Below, piece by piece: positions 46,252 through 56,448 of a DNA stretch of 64,000 nucleotides. The notes beneath the pieces are model-generated. The model saw nothing but the letters and a program-made list of their open reading frames with translations, was not told the DNA's origin and searched no databases. Source of the DNA: Altererythrobacter lutimaris (GTDB lineage: Bacteria; Pseudomonadota; Alphaproteobacteria; Sphingomonadales; Sphingomonadaceae); NCBI RefSeq assembly GCF_013371495.1, contig NZ_JABWTA010000001.1, positions 806,001-870,000 on the forward strand, written 5' to 3'. How positions within the stretch are numbered: the stretch's first letter is position 1; every line of letters begins with the position of its first letter. The translations under genes and the position numbers were made by a program.

Positions 46252-47052
46252 ATGGCCAGCGCGCCGCAGATGAACTTGCCACTTTTCTACAAAGACTTGC
46301 TTCCGCTTAACAGCCGCGACCACAAATCGTGGAAGTGCAAGACCTTTGATAGCGCCGCCTTTATTGCGGAAACCCACGCAGTACCCGTCACGATCGACGA
46401 ATTCGTCGATGCTCAGCGTAGTTATCCGATCGTCTTCACTGCGGGCGAAAACCCGCTGCCGATCGCGATGATGGGCATGAACGAAGGCGTGAATGTCTTC
46501 ATTGATGACGAAGGGAAATTCATCGAGCAGGTCTACATTCCTGCCTATGCTCGCCGTTATCCGTTTATCCTCGCTCGCCTGCGCCAAGACAGCGAAGACA
46601 TGTCACTTTGCTTTGATCCGGCTTCGGAAGTCGTTGGCGATTTCAAAGACGGTCAGGAATTGTTTGATAGCGAAGGCCAACCAAGCGAATACACCAAGGG
46701 CGTGCTCGATTTCTGCGAGAAGTTCGAGCAAGCCGGTCAGCGCACCAAGGCTTTCATGGAAGAGCTTGAGAAGCGCGAACTGCTGATGGACGGTGAGATC
46801 GCCATTACGCAAAATGATGATAAGGATAAGCCTTTCATTTATCGCGGCTTCCGAATGGTTGACGAGAAGAAGCTCGCGGCACTGCCCGACGACCAGATCC
46901 TCGAGCTGCACAAAAATGGCATGCTGGTACTTATCCATGCACACCTCTTCTCGCTCAATCTGATGCGTTCCGTGTTCGGTCGCCAGGTCCAGCAAGGCAA
47001 GATGCCGAAGCCGGATGCAGCCACACAAAACGCAAACGCGTCGGCGAACTGA
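46252..47052 (+). CDS. SapC family protein
   Basis: A 266-residue member of the SapC family, named after a Campylobacter S-layer-related gene. Family features: N-terminal LLPLNSRDHKSWKCKTFDS, then YPIVFTAGENPLPIAMMGMNEGVNVFI, and IPAYARRYPFILAR. No signal peptide. The role is not established in alphaproteobacteria. It is followed by the candidate small RNA region. Confidence 0.88.
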   Translation: MASAPQMNLPLFYKDLLPLNSRDHKSWKCKTFDSAAFIAETHAVPVTIDEFVDAQRSYPIVFTAGENPLPIAMMGMNEGVNVFIDDEGKFIEQVYIPAYARRYPFILARLRQDSEDMSLCFDPASEVVGDFKDGQELFDSEGQPSEYTKGVLDFCEKFEQAGQRTKAFMEELEKRELLMDGEIAITQNDDKDKPFIYRGFRMVDEKKLAALPDDQILELHKNGMLVLIHAHLFSLNLMRSVFGRQVQQGKMPKPDAATQNANASAN

Positions 47053-47076
47053 GCTCTTTAAAAGATATTGAGGCTG

Positions 47077-47101
47077 GCGAAGGGGCTTGAATGCCCCTCG
47101 C
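47077..47101 (+). terminator. stem-loop after sapC
   Basis: AGGGGC (47081-47086) pairs with GCCCCT (47093-47098), extended by GCG/CGC past one unpaired A; loop TTGAAT. The tail is not T-rich. It could stop or protect the sapC mRNA; its loop coincides with a minus 35-like element of the small RNA candidate. Confidence 0.5.
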
Positions 47102-47115
47102 TGGCTGATTATCTT
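47087..47115 (+). promoter_or_regulatory. sigma70-like promoter of small RNA candidate
   Basis: TTGAAT (47087-47092), a 17-base spacer, then TATCTT (47110-47115). Both hexamers match four of six consensus positions. Transcription would begin near 47122, just upstream of the first stem of the downstream structured element. Confidence 0.45.
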
Positions 47116-47121
47116 ACAAGT

Positions 47122-47227
47122 ATTCGGGCGCGACTTCCCTCATAGTCTGCCCGGATTATGCGCTCTTTGAGCGCATATCCTCCCTGAACCTTGGCCACCT
47201 CGTGCATATTGCACGGGGTGGTTTTTT
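47122..47227 (+). ncRNA. candidate small RNA with C-rich anti-SD loops
   Basis: About 106 nt between sapC and the convergent amidohydrolase gene. Hairpin A: CGGGC (125-129) with GCCCG (149-153), inner stem GACT/AGTC, loop TCCCTCAT. Hairpin B: 9-bp perfect stem TATGCGCTC/GAGCGCATA (47157-47177) with a TTT loop. Then an unpaired linker holding CCTCCCT (47179-47185), and a terminator hairpin with T6. The two C-rich stretches could pair with Shine-Dalgarno sequences, as in alphaproteobacterial sRNAs of the CCUCC type (for example the rhizobial alpha-r14/NfeR group). Identity with any family is not established. Confidence 0.55.
47195..47227 (+). terminator. strong Rho-independent terminator
   Basis: A 12-bp stem with one T.G wobble (47195-47206 with 47210-47221), loop TAT, followed directly by TTTTTT. 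It is oriented on the plus strand; the other strand has no T-run. It ends the small RNA candidate and any sapC readthrough. Confidence 0.85.
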
Positions 47228-47261
47228 ATGAGTTTCAAAGGCTTAAGGACTAAATCTCAGA

Positions 47262-48218
47262 CTATTCCGCAGCTTGAGCGAAAAATCCGCTACTCCCGAG
47301 CTGTGCGACCTCTCGGCCTAGAAGCCGAGCAAACTCAGAAACAAGATGCGCGACGCCTTTTACGCGATCAGTCGGCAAATTGAGGTCCCAATCCAGATAA
47401 ATCGAACGACACACTTCCAGCTGCAATGCGTGGATCGCCTGCCTCGGCATACCATGTGCATTGAGGACATATCCGCCGGAATAGGGTCTGTTATGCGTAA
47501 CAACACGGCCCCGCCCTTCGAGGAAGTTCTGTCCTGCGGCCACCAATGCCGAATCGCAAGATGCCCCGAAACGGTCGCCGATAACGAATTCTGCACCCCG
47601 CTCAGTGCCCGAATTGGATCGCAACGGAGGCATTGAATGCAAGTCAATCAGCAGTGCTGCGCCCCAACGATCACGAATTCGGGCGAGCTCTTTGCCAAGT
47701 GCCTGGTGATACGGGCGATGTATCGCATCAATCCGATGCTCAAGCTCGTCATTTGACAAGGGTGTACGCCAGATTTCCCCGTGGCCAGGCAGTCGGCGCG
47801 GAATAAGCCCCAAACCGCTACGCGCTCTACGATTGGCTAGCGAATGGCGCGCAGGACGCTGTCTCGCACCCTTCACCATCGACCAATCGACATCATCGCG
47901 AGAGCGATTCAAATCAAGCATAGCGCGCGGCGCATTGGCAACCAGCAGGCTCGCACCGAGATCATGAACAGCTTCGTATGCGATTTCATCCACATAGCGG
48001 TCTTCCAAGCGGTTCATCACCAGCTCTGGCGCTCGCATCTGTGCTAACAACTCAGCCGAATACGCTCTTCCGGCGTGCGGCACGGCGATAAGGACAGGGA
48101 TTTCCTCACCTGTCGGGGGAAACAGGGTAAACGGATCGCTGCACTCAGCCGCGGGCCAACCCCTTGCAGCCTGAAGCTTATCGCTCGAATCGCCTCCAGA
48201 ATTGTCCTGATTAGCCAT
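47262..48218 (-). CDS. N-formylglutamate amidohydrolase family protein
   Basis: A 318-residue zinc-dependent amidohydrolase related to HutG of histidine degradation. Typical segments: VLIAVPHAGRAYS near the N-terminus, DRYVDEI, LLIDLHSMPP and IGDRFGASCD. No other hut gene is nearby, so another N-formyl or related amide substrate is possible. Divergent from cpdR across 95 bases. Confidence 0.88.
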   Translation of the reverse strand: MANQDNSGGDSSDKLQAARGWPAAECSDPFTLFPPTGEEIPVLIAVPHAGRAYSAELLAQMRAPELVMNRLEDRYVDEIAYEAVHDLGASLLVANAPRAMLDLNRSRDDVDWSMVKGARQRPARHSLANRRARSGLGLIPRRLPGHGEIWRTPLSNDELEHRIDAIHRPYHQALGKELARIRDRWGAALLIDLHSMPPLRSNSGTERGAEFVIGDRFGASCDSALVAAGQNFLEGRGRVVTHNRPYSGGYVLNAHGMPRQAIHALQLEVCRSIYLDWDLNLPTDRVKGVAHLVSEFARLLGREVAQLGSSGFFAQAAE

Positions 48219-48313
48219 GGTCCAGTGCTGCCGCGACTTGTCCTCTGTGTCAAAGTAGGTCGCATTGATATCCGAGGAGGATTTCTTAATCCATTAACGG
48301 TATCGAGCCGGAC

Positions 48314-48709
48314 ATGGCAGAGAATCAAACGCCCCGGATCCTTCTTGCAGAGGATGAAGAAGCAATGCGCACCTATTTGGAGCGCGCATTGGTTAATGCC
48401 GGCTATGAAGTCGTCGCTGTCGACCGAGGCACCGCCGCAGCTCCATTGCTGGAAGCAGAGCACTTCGACTTGCTGCTCTCCGATATTGTCATGCCGGAAA
48501 TGGACGGGATTGAACTGGCACAGAAATGCGCTGAAGTCAGCCCGCAAACCAAAGTGATGTTTATCACAGGTTTTGCAGCGGTTTCGCTGCGCGCAAGCCG
48601 TGAGCAACCGCACGCAAAGGTCTTGTCAAAGCCCTTCCATCTGCGCGATCTCGTATTAGAGGTGGAGCGTGTTTTTGCTGACCAGCACGGTGTTTCGACC
48701 GTCGGCTAA
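48314..48709 (+). CDS. cpdR: response regulator CpdR
   Basis: A 131-residue stand-alone receiver domain. It shows ILLAEDEEAMRTYLERAL with the acidic pair, the phosphoacceptor Asp57 in LLLSDIVMPEMDG, the Thr of FITGF and the Lys of LSKPF. The sequence matches CpdR of the alphaproteobacterial cell cycle, which in its unphosphorylated form acts as a ClpXP adaptor for CtrA degradation. Phosphate arrives from CckA through ChpT; cckA is 13 kb away in this window. The assignment is by resemblance. Confidence 0.88.
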   Translation: MAENQTPRILLAEDEEAMRTYLERALVNAGYEVVAVDRGTAAAPLLEAEHFDLLLSDIVMPEMDGIELAQKCAEVSPQTKVMFITGFAAVSLRASREQPHAKVLSKPFHLRDLVLEVERVFADQHGVSTVG

Positions 48710-48822
48710 CGCGCGTTTCAGCTCAACAAAGCCGAATAACCCGCGAATCGCTTGCACCTCACCGATTGCTTGGCTAAAGGCCGCGTCCGCTGTCTGAAAC
48801 ATGGCAGCCAGTTCGATGGATT

Positions 48823-48897
48823 GGGCGTATAGCTCAGTGGTAGAGCACTGTGTTGACATCGCAGGGGTCGGGAGTTCAACTCTCTCTACGCCCACCA
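48823..48897 (+). tRNA. tRNA-Val (anticodon GAC)
   Basis: A 75-nt cloverleaf with a GGGCGTA/TACGCCC acceptor stem, D arm TAGCTCAGTGGTAGAGCA, anticodon stem CTGTG/CGCAG with loop TTGACAT (anticodon GAC), and T loop GTTCAAC. The discriminator is A and CCA is encoded. A terminator follows. Confidence 0.95.
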
Positions 48898-48912
48898 TCG
48901 AAACTCAACGGA

Positions 48913-48945
48913 AAGCCCGCCAGACCCGGCGGGTTTTTTCGTTTT
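48913..48945 (+). terminator. terminator after tRNA-Val
   Basis: CCCGCC (48916-48921) pairs with GGCGGG (48928-48933), followed by TTTTTTCGTTTTT. Confidence 0.9.
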
Positions 48946-49062
48946 TGGCCATGATGGACTGCCTACCACCATACGGTCGCTTGCGCCTGCGCGCACCTCT
49001 GCTAAAGCCGCGCCAAGAGTTTACTCATACGGTCGAAAACAGCACAGATTTATAGGGCAGAC

Positions 49063-50283
49063 ATGCAAAAAATTCAGGTGAAGAACCCCGTCGTCGAACT
49101 CGATGGCGACGAGATGACAAAGATCATTTGGCAGTGGATCCGTGAGCGTTTGATCCTGCCCTATCTCGATATCGATCTGAAGTATTACGACCTGTCGATC
49201 GAGAAGCGCGACGAGACCGACGACCAGATCACCATTGATGCAGCCAACGCGATCAAGGAATTTGGTGTTGGCGTAAAGTGCGCGACGATCACGCCTGATG
49301 AAGCCCGCGTAGAAGAATTTGGTCTGAAGAAGATGTGGCGCTCGCCAAACGGCACGATCCGCAACATCCTTGGCGGTGTGGTTTTCCGTGAGCCAATCGT
49401 CATCGACAATGTCCCTCGCCTGGTCCCAGGCTGGACCGATCCGATCGTTGTTGGCCGTCACGCATTCGGCGACCAGTACCGCGCGACCGACACTCTGATC
49501 CCCGGTGCCGGTAAGCTCCGCTTGGTTTTCGAAGGGGCTGATGGCCAGAATATCGACCTGGATGTGTTTGAGTTCCAGAGCTCTGGCGTTGCGATGGCGA
49601 TGTACAATCTGGACGACTCTATCCGCGATTTCGCACGTGCATCGATGAACTATGGTCTCGACCGCAAATGGCCAGTCTATCTCTCCACCAAAAACACCAT
49701 CTTGAAAGCCTATGACGGGCGCTTCAAGGACCTGTTCGAAGAGGTGTTCGAAAACGAGTTCAAGGAAAAGTTCGAAGAAGCTGGCATCCACTACGAGCAC
49801 CGTCTGATCGACGACATGGTCGCAGCGGCCATGAAGTGGAACGGTAAGTTTGTCTGGGCTTGTAAGAACTACGACGGCGACGTTCAGTCGGACACCGTTG
49901 CACAGGGCTTCGGCTCGCTAGGTCTTATGACTTCGGTTCTTATGACCCCATCGGGCGACTGTGTCGAAGCAGAGGCCGCTCACGGGACTGTCACTCGTCA
50001 CTATCGCCAGCACCAGCAAGGCAAGGCAACCTCGACCAACCCGATCGCATCAATCTTCGCTTGGACGCGCGGCCTGATGTATCGCGGTAAATTCGACGAT
50101 ACGCCTGAAGTGGTGCGTTTTGCAGAAACGCTCGAGCGGGTTTGCATCGAGACCGTTGAGAAAGGCCAGATGACGAAGGATTTGGCGTTGCTGATCGGAC
50201 CTAACCAGAACTGGCTAACGACCGAGCAGTTTTTCGAGGCAATCGTGAATAACCTCGAAACGGAAATGCAGAGCTGGTCCTAA
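49063..50283 (+). CDS. icd: NADP-dependent isocitrate dehydrogenase
   Basis: A 406-residue dimeric enzyme converting isocitrate to 2-oxoglutarate with NADPH formation. It belongs to the eukaryotic-like type: [20 protein letters not shown] at the N-terminus, then [12 protein letters not shown] (substrate phosphate-type motif) and [14 protein letters not shown]. The next gene starts only five bases after the stop, so they are probably co-transcribed. Confidence 0.97.
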   Translation: MQKIQVKNPVVELDGDEMTKIIWQWIRERLILPYLDIDLKYYDLSIEKRDETDDQITIDAANAIKEFGVGVKCATITPDEARVEEFGLKKMWRSPNGTIRNILGGVVFREPIVIDNVPRLVPGWTDPIVVGRHAFGDQYRATDTLIPGAGKLRLVFEGADGQNIDLDVFEFQSSGVAMAMYNLDDSIRDFARASMNYGLDRKWPVYLSTKNTILKAYDGRFKDLFEEVFENEFKEKFEEAGIHYEHRLIDDMVAAAMKWNGKFVWACKNYDGDVQSDTVAQGFGSLGLMTSVLMTPSGDCVEAEAAHGTVTRHYRQHQQGKATSTNPIASIFAWTRGLMYRGKFDDTPEVVRFAETLERVCIETVEKGQMTKDLALLIGPNQNWLTTEQFFEAIVNNLETEMQSWS

Positions 50284-50288
50284 CACCA

Positions 50289-51941
50289 GTGGCAAAACGA
50301 CCATCCGCGCGAAAGTCTGGCGAGAAGCTTGGCAAGGCGCGGCTGGTTGTCCGTCAAGCGCAAATCAAAGACGTACGCGGCATCGCTGCGCTTGTTGAAC
50401 GCGCTTATGACGACCTGCCAGCTTACAAGCAAAGCGAAATTCGGGGGCAGATCAACAACTTCCCGCAAGGTTGCTTTGTTGCGCTGCTTGACGAGAAAAT
50501 CGTGGGCTACTGCGCCTCGATGCAGTTGCCGGAGCCCGTTGTGTTTGCAGAGCATGACTGGGACGAGATTTCCGGCAATGGATACGGTAGCCGCCACGAT
50601 CCCACGGGCGACTGGCTCTACGGCTATGAGATGTGCGTCGATCCCAAGGTGCGCGGCGTTAGAATCGGGCGCAGACTTTACGAAGAACGGCGCGCGCTAG
50701 CTGAAGAGCGCGACCTGACAGGGATTGTTTTCGGTGGCCGGATGCCAGGCTTCACGCGCGCCAAGCGTCGAAAGACCAATCGTGCGGAGACGCCTCAAGA
50801 ATATCTCGACCTTGTACTGGCGGGCAAAATCCATGACCCGGTCCTGCGTTTCCAGCTTGCAAACGGGTTCGAGCCTGAACGGATATTGGTCAACTACCTG
50901 CCCGAGGACAAACGCTCCGGCGGGCATGCTGTCATGATGGTGTGGCGCAACCCTTACGTGGATCGCGATCAGCCGGTGAAAAAACGTCTGCCTCGCGGCG
51001 TTGAGTCCGTCCGCGTTGCGACCTGCCAGCTGCAGGCGCGCGCTGTAAAGGACTATGACGAATTCCTCGGCGCAATCGAATATTTCGTCGATGTTGCAAG
51101 CGATTATGAAGCGGACTTCATAGTCTTTCCCGAGCTTTTCACGCTCATGCTGCTGAGCTTTGAAGAGAAGGAGCTCTCGCCGCTCGAAGCCATCGAACGC
51201 CTCAGCGAATACACACCACGCATCCGCGCCGATATTTCCGAATTCGCGCTGCGCTACAACATCAACGTCATCGCCGGCTCACACCCGACGCGGATGGATG
51301 ACGGGGACATTCACAACATCGCTTATGTCTGCCTGCGTGACGGTTCTGTGCACGAACAAGAGAAGATCCACCCTACCCCGAACGAACGCTATTGGTGGAA
51401 CATTAAAGGCGGCGATGCGATCGACGTAATTCAGACAGATTGCGGACCGATCGGCGTGCAGATTTGCTATGATAGCGAGTTTCCCGAATTGAGCCGCAAG
51501 CTGGCGGACGAAGGGGCTAGGATCATCTTTGTGCCCTTCTGTACCGATAGCCGACAGGGATATCTGCGCGTCCGCTATTGCGCTCAGGCGCGCGCGATCG
51601 AAAACCAGTGCTTCATGGTGCTTTCAGGCAATGTCGGAAACCTTCCGAATGTTGCCAATATGGACATCCAATACGCGCAGAGCTGCATTTTGACGCCGTG
51701 CGACTTTCCGTTTGCGCGTGACGGTGTGGCTGCTGAAGCGAGCGAGAATGTCGAAACGCTCACGATTAGCGACATCAATCTGGCTGACTTGAGCTGGGCC
51801 CGGGCGGAAGGCACTGTTCGTAACTTGGCCGATCGGCGCTTTGACCTTTACCGAATTGAGTGGGATGATGCGGCAAGCCATACCGGCAAAACCAAGCCTC
51901 GCGCAGAGCCACTGGGACGCTCGACTGTCGGAGGCGGGTAG
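50289..51941 (+). CDS. GNAT acetyltransferase-carbon-nitrogen hydrolase fusion
   Basis: A 550-residue two-domain protein. Residues about 15-215 form a GNAT acyltransferase (VRGVRIGRRLYEERRAL). Residues about 235-530 form a nitrilase-superfamily amidase whose catalytic triad is visible: Glu in FPELFTLM, Lys in EKIHPTPNE, Cys in GVQICYDSEF. GTG start. Such fusions occur across proteobacteria; the amide/acyl substrate is unknown. It is joined to icd. Confidence 0.9.
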   Translation: MAKRPSARKSGEKLGKARLVVRQAQIKDVRGIAALVERAYDDLPAYKQSEIRGQINNFPQGCFVALLDEKIVGYCASMQLPEPVVFAEHDWDEISGNGYGSRHDPTGDWLYGYEMCVDPKVRGVRIGRRLYEERRALAEERDLTGIVFGGRMPGFTRAKRRKTNRAETPQEYLDLVLAGKIHDPVLRFQLANGFEPERILVNYLPEDKRSGGHAVMMVWRNPYVDRDQPVKKRLPRGVESVRVATCQLQARAVKDYDEFLGAIEYFVDVASDYEADFIVFPELFTLMLLSFEEKELSPLEAIERLSEYTPRIRADISEFALRYNINVIAGSHPTRMDDGDIHNIAYVCLRDGSVHEQEKIHPTPNERYWWNIKGGDAIDVIQTDCGPIGVQICYDSEFPELSRKLADEGARIIFVPFCTDSRQGYLRVRYCAQARAIENQCFMVLSGNVGNLPNVANMDIQYAQSCILTPCDFPFARDGVAAEASENVETLTISDINLADLSWARAEGTVRNLADRRFDLYRIEWDDAASHTGKTKPRAEPLGRSTVGGG

Positions 51942-52004
51942 AACCCTCTCACTCAGCCAGACATTATGACTGACACAGCGTGCTGCGCACGCTAGGCACT
52001 GTTT

Positions 52005-53765
52005 GTGGCCGGTGAACTCACTCTTTCTCCCATGATGTCGGACGCGCTGGTGATACTCGGCGCGGCGGGCATCGTTATTCCAGTCTTTACGCGTTTCCGG
52101 ATCACTCCGATAATCGGTTTCATTCTGATTGGCATCGCTGTTGGCCCATATGGTCTGGGTACGCTGGTCTACGAAGTGCCGTGGCTGGAACACGTCACAA
52201 TATCGGATCCCGAAGGGCTTGGGCCCTTTGCCGAGTTTGGGATCATATTGCTGTTGTTTGCCATAGGATTGGAGTTGTCTTTCAATCGGTTATGGCAGTT
52301 ACGCCGCCTGGTCTTCGGTCTTGGCGCGATGGAATTGCTCATCATTGGCTCCTCGCTCGCGATTGTCCTGTCGATGATGGGACAATACTGGACAGGCGCA
52401 CTGGCCTTGGGGTTTGCGCTCGCCTTCTCTTCAACAGCCATCGTCTTGCCGATTTCAGGGACGTCCACACCTGTGGGTCGGGCGGCGCTTTCCATGCTGC
52501 TGTTCGAGGACATCATGATTGTGCCGATCGTTTTCATCCTCGGCGCGATGGGTCCTGCCGCAGCAAGCGAAGGCTGGGAGGGCATGTTCGAGATATTGTG
52601 GCAAGGCGGGCTGGTTGTCGCCGCTTTGCTCATCATCGGGCGTTTCGCGCTACCGCGCTTGTTCGCTCAGGCCGCACGCACGAAAAGTCCTGAGCTGTTC
52701 TTGTCAGCCTCCCTGCTCGTGGTGATCGGAGCAAGTCTCGCAACCGCTGCGACCGGACTCTCGCCGATTGTTGGCGCTCTGATCGCGGGCTTGCTCATCG
52801 CGGAAACCGAGTACCACAGCGAAGTCGAAAGCATCATGGAGCCTTTCAAAGGCCTCGCTCTCGGCATCTTCCTGATTACCGTCGGGATGAGCATTGATCT
52901 CACAACGATTTGGCGCAATCTCGGAACTATCTTGTTCGCTGTTGTCGGCGTCTTGGTTTTTAAGGCGCTTGTAACAGGCGTGCTTTTGCGGCTGATGGGA
53001 GCCCGTCGCAGCACTGCTGCTGAGACCGGCGTCCTTATGGCGAGCCCTAGCGAGACCACGTTGATAGTTCTGGCTGCGGCAAGTTCAGCCATGCTGATCC
53101 AACCCGGCACCGCACAATTCTGGCAGATCGTGACCGCCATCGGCCTAACCATTACCCCGCTTTTGGCGAAGCTTGGTCAGGTGGTCGCGCGCCGCATTGA
53201 ACCCGTCGCTGAGCTGCCTGAAGAAGATCACAACCAGCCTCGCACTATCATTATCGGTATCGGGCGCGTCGGCAGGCTTATCGGTGACATGATGGAAGCT
53301 CACGGCCAACCCTATGTCGCGATCGATTCGGACCCGGACTTGATCGCGTCCGCCAAGCGGGATGGCTATCGGGCGGTCTTTGGTGACGCGGCGAGAGGAG
53401 ACGCTTTATCACGGCTCAGCATTGAGACAGCGCCAGCCATCGTGCTGACCATGGACGAACCGGTGTTGGCGCAGCGCCTCGTTGCAAAACTTCGCAAGGA
53501 GCATCCAGACCTGCTGATCGTGGCACGTGCGCGCGACACAGAGCACGCGGCCTTGCTTTATCGATCAGGTGCGAGCCACGCAGTACCGGAAACTCTGGAA
53601 AGCTCACTCCAACTTTCCGAAGCAGTTTTGGTCGATATCGGCGTTGCGATGGGACCTGTCATCGCATCGATCCATGAGAAGCGTGACGAGTTTCGTGTCC
53701 AGCTTGAACGCGAGGGCAAGCTTAGTCACCGACCAAAACTGCGCACCAGCACCAGCGAAGCGTAA
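52005..53765 (+). CDS. CPA2 cation:proton antiporter with RCK domain (Kef-type)
   Basis: A 586-residue protein: a 12-segment Kef-type antiporter module (about 10-390, with FAIGLELSFNRLWQLRRLVFGLG and SPIVGALIAGLLIAETEYHSEVE) plus a C-terminal RCK/TrkA-N domain (about 405-520, IGIGRVGRLIGDMMEAHGQ, the Rossmann GxGxxG). Probably a K+ efflux system gated by nucleotide or glutathione adducts. Glutathione synthase gene is in the same window but not adjacent. Start is a GTG. Confidence 0.9.
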   Translation: MAGELTLSPMMSDALVILGAAGIVIPVFTRFRITPIIGFILIGIAVGPYGLGTLVYEVPWLEHVTISDPEGLGPFAEFGIILLLFAIGLELSFNRLWQLRRLVFGLGAMELLIIGSSLAIVLSMMGQYWTGALALGFALAFSSTAIVLPISGTSTPVGRAALSMLLFEDIMIVPIVFILGAMGPAAASEGWEGMFEILWQGGLVVAALLIIGRFALPRLFAQAARTKSPELFLSASLLVVIGASLATAATGLSPIVGALIAGLLIAETEYHSEVESIMEPFKGLALGIFLITVGMSIDLTTIWRNLGTILFAVVGVLVFKALVTGVLLRLMGARRSTAAETGVLMASPSETTLIVLAAASSAMLIQPGTAQFWQIVTAIGLTITPLLAKLGQVVARRIEPVAELPEEDHNQPRTIIIGIGRVGRLIGDMMEAHGQPYVAIDSDPDLIASAKRDGYRAVFGDAARGDALSRLSIETAPAIVLTMDEPVLAQRLVAKLRKEHPDLLIVARARDTEHAALLYRSGASHAVPETLESSLQLSEAVLVDIGVAMGPVIASIHEKRDEFRVQLEREGKLSHRPKLRTSTSEA

Positions 53766-53787
53766 GGACGCAGTCAAACTTCGTTTG

Positions 53788-56448
53788 CTAGGCTGAAACT
53801 GCTTCCAAAGCCTCTCTGACGGCAGCAATTGCCGCTTCAGCGTCATTGCCATTGGGCCCGCCACCTTGCGCCATGTCCGGCCGACCGCCTCCGCCCTTCC
53901 CCCCGAGAGCTTCAACGCCTGCGCGAACCAGCGAAACCGCGTCGAAACGGTCAGTCAAATCGTCTGTGACTGCTACCGCAAAGGCCGCTTTGCCATCATT
54001 GACCGCAACCGCGGCCGCAATACCTGAGCCAAGACGCTTTTTGGCATCATCGAGCAGCGGACGGAGGTCTTTCGGGCTGAGGCCATCGAGAACCTGTCCG
54101 CTGAATTTCACTCCAGCAATTTCTTCGTCAGCAGTCGCTTCACTGCTTCCACCGCCGCCCATGGCAAGGGCTTTCTTAGCCTCTGCCAGTTCTTTCTCAA
54201 GACGCTTACGCTCTGCCATCAGCGCTTCGATCCGCTCCGGCACTTCTTCCGGAGCGGCACGAATAACGCTCGCGGCCGATTTGAGCGCATCTTCACGCTC
54301 AACGAGCCATTGTCGTGCCGCTTCGCCCGTCAGAGCCTCAATCCGACGAACGCCAGAACTGACAGCCCCTTCCGAAACAATGCGGAATACGCCGATATCG
54401 CCGGTCGCTTTCACATGCGTGCCGCCGCACAGCTCGACGGAGTAGTTTCGTCCTTCCGAACCCTTGCGGCCCATGGAAAGCACGCGAACCTCATCGCCAT
54501 ACTTCTCGCCGAAAAGTGCAAGCGCTCCGGCCTCGACAGCATCGTCAGGGCTCATCAGGCTTGTCCCAACGGGATCATTCGCACGGATTTCGGCATTCAC
54601 TTCCGCTTCAATCGCGGCGATGTCTTCTGGCTCAAGCGGTTTGGGGTGCGAGAAGTCAAACCGCAGACGGTCATCTGCAACCAGCGAGCCCTTCTGGGTC
54701 ACATGCTCACCCAAGCGGTTACGTAATGCCGCATGCACAAGATGCGTGGCAGAGTGGTTGGCACGAATGCGATCGCGCCGATCCGCATCGACTTCGAGAT
54801 GAACAACGTCGCCAGTCGAAAGAGACCCTTCAAGGATTTTTGCCGAGTGAACGTGCAAGCGTCCGAGCGGTTTGCTGGTATCGCTAATTTCTGCGCGCAG
54901 ACCGCCAGGGGTGCTCAAATAACCGCGATCCCCTGTCTGCCCGCCGCTTTCACCGTAAAACGGTGTCTGGTTCGTGAGGACTAGCACCTCGTCGCCTTCG
55001 CTTGCCGATGCGACTTCAGCGCCATCGCGCACTAATGCAACAACCCGGCCTTCGCCGGACGTAGACGTGTAGCCGGTGAACTCGGTCGAGCCATCGCGTT
55101 CCGCAATATCGAACCAGACTCCGCTTGATGCCGATTCGCCAGAGCCTTTCCACGCGGCTCTTGCAGCCTCTTTCTGGCGCTCCATTGCAGCGTCAAAGCC
55201 GTCCTTATCGACGCCCATCCCGCGGGCGCGGAGAGCGTCTTCCGTGAGATCGTATGGAAAGCCATAGGTGTCATAGAGCTTGAACGCCGTTTCACCGTCG
55301 AGCTCGCCCCCTTCCGACATTTCGCCGGTAGCCTCATCGAGCAACCGCAAACCTTTGGACAGCGTCCGGCGGAACTGTGTTTCTTCGCGTTCCAGAACGT
55401 CCTCGATCAATGCCTGAGCGCGAGTAAGTTCCGGATAGGCTTGGCCCATCTCAGCGACCAGCGCTGGAACCAGACGGTGCATTAGCGGCTCGCGCGCGCC
55501 AAGAAGATGCGCATGCCGCATGGCCCGCCGCATGATGCGGCGCAGAACATAGCCGCGGCCTTCGTTAGAAGGCAGCACGCCGTCGGCAAGCAGGAAACTA
55601 GTCGAACGCAAGTGATCCGCGATGACACGATGGCTTGCGGTCTGTTCGCCTTCAGCCTTAGTCGAAGTGAGGCCCTCGGACGCTGCAGTCAGCGCTTTGA
55701 ATGTGTCTGTGTCGTAATTGTCATGTACGCCCTGCATGACAGCAGCGATGCGCTCCAACCCCATGCCCGTATCGATCGAAGGAGATGGCAAGGCCGTCCG
55801 CTGGCCATCCGCATCCTGATCGAATTGCATGAAGACAAGATTCCAGATTTCGACAAAGCGGTCACCGTCTTCATCGGGACTTCCCGGAGGGCCGCCGAAT
55901 ATATGATCGCCATGATCAAAAAAAATTTCAGAACACGGACCGCATGGACCGGTGTCGCCCATGGACCAAAAATTGTCATTGGTCGCGATCCGGATGATGC
56001 GCTCTTCAGGCAGTCCGGAAATCTTGCGCCACAAGTCAAATGCCTCGTCATCAGTGTGATAGACGGTTGCAGTAAGCTTATCGGCAGCGATGCCCCATTC
56101 CTTTGTCAGGAGAGTCCAAGCATGCTGGATCGCCTGTTCCTTGAAATAATCGCCGAACGAAAAATTGCCGAGCATCTCGAAGAAAGTGTGATGGCGCGCT
56201 GTGTAGCCAACATTGTCCAAGTCGTTATGCTTGCCCCCTGCCCGAACGCATTTCTGCGAAGAACTGGCACGCGGCGCTGGCGGTGCTTCGAGCCCGGTAA
56301 AGCTGTTCTTGAAGGGAACCATGCCCGCATTGACGAACATCAAGGTCGGATCGTTATACGGCACAAGCGGCGCGCTAGGCACGACCGCATGATCCGTGCT
56401 TGCGAAATAGTCCAGGAATGACCGACGAATGTCATTGGTTGAAATCAT
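53788..56448 (-). CDS. alaS: alanyl-tRNA synthetase
   Basis: An 886-residue class IIc enzyme: catalytic core ([13 protein letters not shown] and [14 protein letters not shown]), editing domain with zinc ligands [13 protein letters not shown] and CGGTHV, then the C-Ala domain ending in the glycine-rich [15 protein letters not shown] segment. Length is typical. Runs on the same strand as recA, 313 bases downstream of it. Confidence 0.98.
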   Translation of the reverse strand: MISTNDIRRSFLDYFASTDHAVVPSAPLVPYNDPTLMFVNAGMVPFKNSFTGLEAPPAPRASSSQKCVRAGGKHNDLDNVGYTARHHTFFEMLGNFSFGDYFKEQAIQHAWTLLTKEWGIAADKLTATVYHTDDEAFDLWRKISGLPEERIIRIATNDNFWSMGDTGPCGPCSEIFFDHGDHIFGGPPGSPDEDGDRFVEIWNLVFMQFDQDADGQRTALPSPSIDTGMGLERIAAVMQGVHDNYDTDTFKALTAASEGLTSTKAEGEQTASHRVIADHLRSTSFLLADGVLPSNEGRGYVLRRIMRRAMRHAHLLGAREPLMHRLVPALVAEMGQAYPELTRAQALIEDVLEREETQFRRTLSKGLRLLDEATGEMSEGGELDGETAFKLYDTYGFPYDLTEDALRARGMGVDKDGFDAAMERQKEAARAAWKGSGESASSGVWFDIAERDGSTEFTGYTSTSGEGRVVALVRDGAEVASASEGDEVLVLTNQTPFYGESGGQTGDRGYLSTPGGLRAEISDTSKPLGRLHVHSAKILEGSLSTGDVVHLEVDADRRDRIRANHSATHLVHAALRNRLGEHVTQKGSLVADDRLRFDFSHPKPLEPEDIAAIEAEVNAEIRANDPVGTSLMSPDDAVEAGALALFGEKYGDEVRVLSMGRKGSEGRNYSVELCGGTHVKATGDIGVFRIVSEGAVSSGVRRIEALTGEAARQWLVEREDALKSAASVIRAAPEEVPERIEALMAERKRLEKELAEAKKALAMGGGGSSEATADEEIAGVKFSGQVLDGLSPKDLRPLLDDAKKRLGSGIAAAVAVNDGKAAFAVAVTDDLTDRFDAVSLVRAGVEALGGKGGGGRPDMAQGGGPNGNDAEAAIAAVREALEAVSA

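Noticed and set aside
47077-47227. 6S RNA or SRP RNA
   Set aside because: No long closing helix with a central bubble as in 6S, and no SRP tetraloop motif are visible.
48286-48297. TTAA-TCCA-TTAA in front of cpdR as a CtrA site
   Set aside because: The spacer is four bases instead of seven, so it does not fit the CtrA consensus.
48823-48897. tRNA-Val as an integration site
   Set aside because: No integrase, truncated tRNA copy or foreign-looking genes follow; icd comes next.
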